Assembly: GCA_946886185.1 (NCBI GenBank)
Contig: CAMPIC010000067.1
Coordinates: 1-9,666, forward strand
Reading direction: 5' to 3'
DNA from: an uncultured bacterium
Lineage (GTDB): Bacteria; Eisenbacteria; RBG-16-71-46; CAIMUX01
Length of the DNA: 9,666 bases
The translations under genes and the position numbers were made by a program. The notes below the pieces were generated by a model. The model had not been told where the DNA came from, made no database searches, and saw only the letters and a list, made by a program, of their open reading frames with translations. The stretch's first letter is position 1; each line of letters opens with the position of its first letter. Positions 5,535-9,666 of the stretch are shown here, piece after piece.

Positions 5535-7966
5535 ATCTGCGCCACCTCGCGCGCGGCCGCTTCCGGAGACATCTCGGCCGGTCCGCGCCATCGCGCCAGG
5601 AGCAGGGTGATGTCGTCCGACTGCGGCTCGTCTCCCGCAAAACGGCGGAGCTCCGTGAGGATCTCTCCCACGATCCGGCGGCAGGGTGACGTTTGGTGCG
5701 CCAGCAAAAGCTCCAGAAGACGCTCTTCGCCCCAAAGATCCTCCTCCGCGTTCTGCGCCTCGGTCACTCCATCGGTGAAGAGGGCGAGAGTGTCTCCCAC
5801 CTCCAGCGCGACCTCCGCTTCTTCGTAATCGCTCTCGCGGAACAGGCCGAGGACCAGGCCTCCTTCGCGGAGCGTCTTCACGCTTCCGTCGGCTCCCACC
5901 ACGTAGGGAGGATTGTGCCCCGCGTTGCAGTACCGAAACTTCCCGGTTTCGAGATCGAACAGTCCGAGAAACGCCGTCACGAAGCGGCCCGGCTCCACGC
6001 TGCGATGGAGAAACGCGTTCAGCCGAGAGAGGATCTCGGCCGGACCTTCGGTGAGCCGCTGACTGAGGAGCGACGCACGGAAGCTGGACATGAGCAGCGC
6101 CGCCGGAATCCCCTTGCCCGAAACGTCGGCGATGATGAGGCCGAGCCTCCCGTCGGGAAGGCGGAGAAAGTCGTAGTAGTCCCCGCCTACTTCGCGGGCC
6201 GGAAGACTCATTCCGGCGAGCTCGGTCCGCGGGAGGACGGGCGCTTCTCCCGGGAGCAACCGCGCCTGGATCTGCCGCGCGAGCGCGAGCTCTCCCTCCA
6301 ATCGTTCCTGCTCGATCTCCAGATCGCGCGCCTGCTCCAGGTTTTCCGCCATCCGGTTGAACGAATCGGCCACTTCCCACAGATCGTCGTGGCCTTCGAT
6401 CGGGATCCGATAGCGGAGATTGCCTTCCCGCAGGCGCGTCGTCCCCTGATGGATCGCGCCCAGAGCGCGCGTGATGCTCCGCCCCATCGACATCACCATT
6501 CCCAGGGTGAGGACCTCGACCAGCACGAACAGGAAGGCGACACCACCCAGAAAAATGAGCGGGATCAAGTTGGCCGGGTTCTCGGAGAGATTCTTCGTGA
6601 GCCCGCGGAGCGCTGCCGCGAGCCCCACTTGCGCGCGCAGGAGCGGCTTGCGCGTGGACCACTCTCCCTCATCGAGCTGGAGCACGGTGACGATGGCCGC
6701 CCCCATCGACGATTCCGCCTCCGTCGAGACCGGGGACCGCGACACGGAATCGGGGTTGATCGTGATCAGACTGCCCGCCGGCGTGATGTCGATGCGCGTA
6801 TCGAGGAACGCGCGAGCATCGAGCCACGGCGCGACTTCCTGCTCCAGCACCGACTCCAGCGGCACGAGCACGATCGCGGCGAAAGACGCGCGCGCGGGAT
6901 CTTTCCGGATCGCGCCGAGAAACGCGCGACCTTCGACCAGCACGATCCCTTGGCTGAGCGCGCTGTCCGGCCAGCTCGCGAGCATTTCCTCCCCTTCGAT
7001 CGGTCCGCCCCAGACGCGCTCCCAATTTTTCGGCGCCGATCGGGAATCCGCCAAAGCAAGGGACGTCGGCTCTCGGATCCAGAGACGCGTTCCGGGCCGC
7101 GTGCGATCGAGCGCGTGTACCCAGGACACCAGACCGGCTGCCTCGTTCTCCGAGGCGAGCCCCGCACTCAACTGCTCGCCCAGCCGCATCGACTCTCCCT
7201 CGAGCTGGCGCGCCGCGAGCTGGGCGCGGTCGCTATTGACCGAGAGGTACGAGGAGAGGCCCCAGAAGATCGCGAGCAACACCACGGGAACGAGTCCGGT
7301 GAGCAGGTGCGAGACGAGCAGCCTCACCTTCACGTTCGGGATCTGGATGTTCATCCCCCACGCCAGGCGCGGGAGCGAGAGCAGCAAGTAGACCAGCGTG
7401 AGCGAGAGGACCCAGTTGGCGAAGCGGGCGATCTCCGCCACCTGCGGGCGGCTCGAGAGCGGATTGCCCGCCACTTGGACCGAGACGAAATAGAGGAGGA
7501 TGAAGAGGAGGCCGACCAGGGCAGTGGCTGTGAGCACACTGGGATTGACTTCGGATCTCCAGCGTACGCGAGCCAGCGCGGGAGCGGCCACGATCGCTGC
7601 GGCCAGCGGGAGCACGCCCGGATTGGTGCCGAGCAGGATGGATGCGGCGCCGAACGGCACGATCCAGACCAGATCGCGTTTCTGAAAGCGATAGAACGCG
7701 AGGTCGACGAGCGCGACCCAGAGGATGACGGCGAGCAGCGCGGACAGGATCCATCCCAGGTCGAGAAGGATGCGGCTCGCCACGCCCGGGATCGCGAGCG
7801 GCCCCGCCGGCCCCAGGATTCCCGTACCCACGATCCAGAATGCGAGGTAGGCCAGCCCGCCGCGCACCAGCGCGGATCGGATGACCGCGGGCTCTCCGAC
7901 GCGCATCGTCTGCACCCGCAGGACCGCGAGCAGGACCGCGAGCCCAGAGACGAGCAGGAAGATCAT
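5531..7966 (-). CDS. Membrane-anchored PP2C (SpoIIE/RsbU-type) serine phosphatase with HAMP domain
   Basis: An 811-residue signalling protein. About seven hydrophobic segments (near 1-17, 33-55, 66-92, 99-130, 143-165, 181-199, 214-242) precede a soluble region of about 220 residues, probably periplasmic (243-465), an eighth membrane helix (467-492), a HAMP domain (about 493-547), a short coiled coil, and a PP2C-type SpoIIE phosphatase domain (about 590-793). Metal-binding motifs are present: GGDYYD (D596), ADVSGKG (D614), FTDGVTE (D732) and SDDITLL (D784, D785). Family members dephosphorylate anti-sigma-factor antagonists in partner-switching pathways; no partner gene is in the window. An in-frame ATG at 8071 would overlap ispF by 44 bp; ATG 7966 begins at the first membrane helix and has GGAG 9 nt upstream, inside a small hairpin. 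The stop overlaps the next start (ATGA). The periplasmic ligand is unknown. Confidence 0.9.
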   Translation of the reverse strand: MIFLLVSGLAVLLAVLRVQTMRVGEPAVIRSALVRGGLAYLAFWIVGTGILGPAGPLAIPGVASRILLDLGWILSALLAVILWVALVDLAFYRFQKRDLVWIVPFGAASILLGTNPGVLPLAAAIVAAPALARVRWRSEVNPSVLTATALVGLLFILLYFVSVQVAGNPLSSRPQVAEIARFANWVLSLTLVYLLLSLPRLAWGMNIQIPNVKVRLLVSHLLTGLVPVVLLAIFWGLSSYLSVNSDRAQLAARQLEGESMRLGEQLSAGLASENEAAGLVSWVHALDRTRPGTRLWIREPTSLALADSRSAPKNWERVWGGPIEGEEMLASWPDSALSQGIVLVEGRAFLGAIRKDPARASFAAIVLVPLESVLEQEVAPWLDARAFLDTRIDITPAGSLITINPDSVSRSPVSTEAESSMGAAIVTVLQLDEGEWSTRKPLLRAQVGLAAALRGLTKNLSENPANLIPLIFLGGVAFLFVLVEVLTLGMVMSMGRSITRALGAIHQGTTRLREGNLRYRIPIEGHDDLWEVADSFNRMAENLEQARDLEIEQERLEGELALARQIQARLLPGEAPVLPRTELAGMSLPAREVGGDYYDFLRLPDGRLGLIIADVSGKGIPAALLMSSFRASLLSQRLTEGPAEILSRLNAFLHRSVEPGRFVTAFLGLFDLETGKFRYCNAGHNPPYVVGADGSVKTLREGGLVLGLFRESDYEEAEVALEVGDTLALFTDGVTEAQNAEEDLWGEERLLELLLAHQTSPCRRIVGEILTELRRFAGDEPQSDDITLLLARWRGPAEMSPEAAAREVAQI

Positions 7967-7967
7967 G

Positions 7968-7980
7968 CGGAGACGCTCCG
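7968..7980 (-). promoter_or_regulatory. Small hairpin covering the phosphatase Shine-Dalgarno
   Basis: CGGAG and CTCCG form a perfect 5-bp stem with a 3-nt loop that ends 1 nt before the ATG at 7966. The GGAG ribosome-binding core lies in the stem, so translation could be damped unless ribosomes arrive from ispF, whose stop is 61 bp upstream. Confidence 0.35.
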
Positions 7981-8027
7981 GTCCATGAGAACGGCCAGAC
8001 CTGGGCGCCGGCTGTCGCGCGGAACGA

Positions 8028-8519
8028 TCATCCCGCCGGGCCCCGGTCCTGTTCCAGGAGAATGACCGCATAGGCGGCGATCGCTTCTCCGTGGCCGACC
8101 TCGCCGAGCCCTTCGTTGGTGCGTGCTTTCATGGAGAGATCGCCAGGCGAGCAGTGCCACGCCTGCGCCAGCGCCGCGAGCATGGCGTCACGATGCGGAG
8201 ACAGGCGAGGGGCCTCGGCCAGCACCGTGACATCGGCCTGCAGGAGCCGGGCGCCGACGCCTTCCAACAAGAGCCTCGTCTGTTCGATGAGGAGGCGCCC
8301 CGCGGCGTCCTTCCACTTGGGATCGCCGGGGGGGAAATGCATGCCGAGATCCCCGAGCCCGGCCGCGCCCAGGGCGGCGTCGCACAGGGCGTGAGCGATC
8401 ACGTCTCCATCGGAGTGCCCGAGCAGACCGGACTCGTGCGGGATCTGCAAACATCCGATCCAGAGCGGGCGCCCCGGAACCAGGCGATGGATGTCGTACC
8501 CAAATCCGATTCGCATCAT
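8028..8519 (-). CDS. ispF: 2-C-methyl-D-erythritol 2,4-cyclodiphosphate synthase
   Basis: A small cytoplasmic MEP-pathway enzyme that cyclises CDP-ME 2-phosphate to ME-2,4-cyclodiphosphate with release of CMP. Counting from the ATG at 8516, the zinc ligands are D8 and H10 in GYDIH and H42 in DVIAH, and SDGD (35-38) is typical. The family C-terminal signature TNEGLG (133-138, with E135) and GHGEAIAAYAV (141-151) is intact. At 162-163 residues the length is normal for trimeric IspF. Two adjacent ATGs (8519 and 8516) are possible; 8519 is chosen because GGAG lies 10 nt upstream. A GTG at 8591 would extend the frame by 24 Arg-rich residues and is not favoured. It follows ispD by 76 bp, and the two act on consecutive or near-consecutive steps. 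Confidence 0.97.
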   Translation of the reverse strand: MMRIGFGYDIHRLVPGRPLWIGCLQIPHESGLLGHSDGDVIAHALCDAALGAAGLGDLGMHFPPGDPKWKDAAGRLLIEQTRLLLEGVGARLLQADVTVLAEAPRLSPHRDAMLAALAQAWHCSPGDLSMKARTNEGLGEVGHGEAIAAYAVILLEQDRGPAG

Positions 8520-8542
8520 CGCGGCGACTCTCCGTGTCTTCC

Positions 8543-8562
8543 GTCGCGAGCGCTCTCGTGAC
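8543..8562 (-). other. Hairpin-forming inverted repeat between ispD and ispF
   Basis: GTCACGAG and its partner CTCGCGAC can pair over 8 positions with one mismatch around a 4-nt loop. No T-run follows, so it is not an intrinsic terminator. It could stabilise or process the mRNA between the two genes; in GC-rich DNA it could also be chance. Confidence 0.35.
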
Positions 8563-8595
8563 AGGCCGGGCGCGCGGCGGAGCCTTTCCACGCTC

Positions 8596-9390
8596 TCAGA
8601 CGGTCGCGCTGCCTCGATCGTTCGGCGCGAGAGCCCGCCGCTGCAGCAGCAGCTCCGCCAGATCCAGATCCTGCGGGTAGGTCACCTTCAGATTTTCCGG
8701 ATCGCCTTCCACGATTACCACCGGGATGCTCAACCATTCGAGGAGAGCTGCATCGTCGGTGCCGAGCATTTCCAGCGCGCGCGCCCGTTGATGCGCCATC
8801 CGCAGCATTCCGAAGCGGAACACTTGCGGAGTCTGCACGGCGTAGAGCCGCTCGCGCGGTTGGGTCATGACCACGCGCCCCTCGAAGACCAGCTTCAGGG
8901 TTTCGCGCACCGGCAGACCGGGGACGACCCCGGCCGGTCCCGGCTCGGATCGCACGATCCCCGGGAGCGCTTCCTGTTCGGTGGGAGGAAACCCGGTCTC
9001 GAGCGCCGCCAAACACCGATCGACGAGCGCGGCGGTGACGAGGGGGCGCGCCGCGTCGTGAATCAGGACGGGACGATGCGGATGAGTCGCCATCCGCTGC
9101 AACGCTTCGAGGGCGGCGCGCGACGAATCCTGCCGTTCCGCGCCTCCCGCAACCGTGGCGAGGAAGCGGTCCCCCGCGATCTCCCGAGCCAGAGACTCCA
9201 TCTCGGCCCCTTCTCGAGGATCAGGCGGAGTGACGAGGATGATCCGCTGGATGGAGGGATGCGCAGCCAGGACGCGCAGGGCGTGCGCGAAAAGCGGCTC
9301 TCCCGCGAGATCGACGCGCGCTTTGGACTTGCCGCGGTCGAGACGCTCGCCCCGCCCCGCCGCCAGCAGGACCGCATCGCAATCTGTCAC
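8596..9390 (-). CDS. ispD: 2-C-methyl-D-erythritol 4-phosphate cytidylyltransferase
   Basis: A 264-residue cytoplasmic enzyme that transfers CMP from CTP to MEP, the third step of the non-mevalonate isoprenoid pathway. The nucleotide loop LLAAGRGERL (8-17) contains R16, and K23 in SKARVDLAG corresponds to the conserved Lys of the family PKQ segment. HDAARP (111-116) gives the metal-binding Asp, PVRETLK (160-166) the substrate Thr at 164, VQTPQVF (185-191) and TDDA (211-214) are typical, and NLKVT (233-237) supplies K235. Between the HDAARP helix and PVRETLK there are more residues than usual (about 132-157, Pro/Glu/Gly-rich), which explains the above-average length. The start is GTG, supported by GAGGAG 6 nt upstream. 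It is the first gene after radA and is followed by ispF. Confidence 0.97.
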   Translation of the reverse strand: MTDCDAVLLAAGRGERLDRGKSKARVDLAGEPLFAHALRVLAAHPSIQRIILVTPPDPREGAEMESLAREIAGDRFLATVAGGAERQDSSRAALEALQRMATHPHRPVLIHDAARPLVTAALVDRCLAALETGFPPTEQEALPGIVRSEPGPAGVVPGLPVRETLKLVFEGRVVMTQPRERLYAVQTPQVFRFGMLRMAHQRARALEMLGTDDAALLEWLSIPVVIVEGDPENLKVTYPQDLDLAELLLQRRALAPNDRGSATV

Positions 9391-9456
9391 CGTACGCTCC
9401 TCACCCGAATCCCCACGGCGCTGACCGCCCGCTGATCACCATCCATCGAGCCCCGC

Positions 9457-9479
9457 GGTTCCCGGAACCCTGCACTATA
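9457..9479 (-). promoter_or_regulatory. Possible ispD promoter -10 box with adjoining dyad
   Basis: On the minus strand TATAGT (9474-9479, 5 of 6) lies 84 bp upstream of the ispD GTG. No good -35 box is at 16-18 bp. A perfect 6-bp dyad GGTTCC-n-GGAACC (9457-9469) begins 4 bp downstream of the -10 and would cover the start site, where a repressor could bind. It may also be a chance GC-rich palindrome. Confidence 0.4.
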
Positions 9480-9512
9480 CCCGAAGCGGTTCGCAGAGGA
9501 GGACGGGACTGT

Positions 9513-9666
9513 TCAAGCGGAGGAGCTGAGGCCTTCGTGCAGCGCTTCGACGACCGTGCCGGCTCCCACGATGCGCACCCCGTCGCGGCTCGCTCCGAGA
9601 TCGCGCGCATTGGCCCTCGGAAGGAGGACTCGGGAATAGCCGAGCCGCGCTGCCTCGGCGAGGGTG
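9513..9666 (-). CDS. radA: DNA repair protein RadA, C-terminal fragment (runs off window)
   Basis: Fifty residues and a TGA stop are visible. The segment LAEAARLGYSRVLLPRANAR followed by GVRIVGAGTVVEALHEGL matches the end of the Lon-protease-like C-terminal domain of RadA/Sms, whose members read EAAKLGF...PRGN...V...TL.EAL. RadA is a RecA-like ATPase that promotes branch migration in recombination. The ATPase core, zinc finger and KNRFG motif lie outside the window, so the call rests on this tail alone. It sits 122 bp upstream of ispD; radA close to ispD is a known arrangement in several bacterial groups, which supports the call. Confidence 0.8.
   Translation of the reverse strand, partial: TLAEAARLGYSRVLLPRANARDLGASRDGVRIVGAGTVVEALHEGLSSSA

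Noticed and set aside
5693..8065. A 790-codon open frame on the plus strand
   Set aside because: It is antisense to the phosphatase gene and its translation is low-complexity Arg, Glu, His and Asp. No start signal or homology is recognisable.
7967..8071. A 35-codon upstream extension of the phosphatase from ATG 8071
   Set aside because: It would overlap ispF by 44 bp and adds an Arg/Ser-rich stretch before the first membrane helix; ATG 7966 is the simpler start.
8520..8591. A 24-codon upstream extension of ispF from a GTG
   Set aside because: The added residues are Arg-rich and not found in IspF proteins, and the tandem ATG at 8519/8516 has a Shine-Dalgarno.
9401..9610. A 69-codon minus-strand frame between ispD and radA
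   Set aside because: It overlaps the radA tail in another frame and covers the proposed promoter; the composition is that of a shadow frame.

Overview
The window comes from a high-GC Gram-negative-type bacterial chromosome. Every gene I can support is on the minus strand, so transcription runs from high to low coordinates. Gene content is housekeeping: translation, the MEP isoprenoid pathway, a peptidoglycan precursor ligase and a signalling phosphatase. I cannot name the organism. Strong GC-ending codon use, a multi-pass RsbU/SpoIIE-type phosphatase and gene order suggest a less-sampled high-GC lineage (Eisenbacteria, Gemmatimonadota or Acidobacteriota are guesses only). Nothing points to phage, IS elements, CRISPR or recent gene transfer.

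In transcription order: the tail of radA (9513-9666) is followed by a 122-bp gap holding a TATAGT box and a short perfect dyad. Then come ispD (GTG start) and ispF, two steps of the MEP pathway. Next is a large membrane-anchored PP2C phosphatase with HAMP domain (5531-7966), then by ATGA overlap a signal-peptide protein whose reading frame is broken near 5280. After a 55-bp gap with a -10-like box come ddl and cysS, again joined by an ATGA overlap. A DUF2332 gene follows (922-2073), preceded by a perfect 14-bp tandem duplication and carrying its own internal 72-bp duplication.

A separate stable-RNA unit occupies the low-coordinate end. A strong sigma70-type promoter (TTGACA, 17 bp, TAACAT) at 717-745 drives a leader of about 170 nt with a hairpin and T-rich tract, then tRNA-Thr(TGU), tRNA-Tyr(GUA), tRNA-Gly(UCC), tRNA-Thr(GGU) and the first 18 codons of tuf. 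This is the same order and the same anticodons as the E. coli thrU-tyrU-glyT-thrT-tufB operon.

The genes hang together loosely as growth functions: aminoacyl-tRNA and EF-Tu supply for translation, and isoprenoid precursors (needed for the undecaprenyl carrier) plus D-Ala-D-Ala for the cell wall. I found no clear undescribed system. The items most worth a second look are the stable-RNA leader element, the broken secreted-protein gene with its repeated start region, the possible leaderless start of ddl, and the duplication in the DUF2332 protein.
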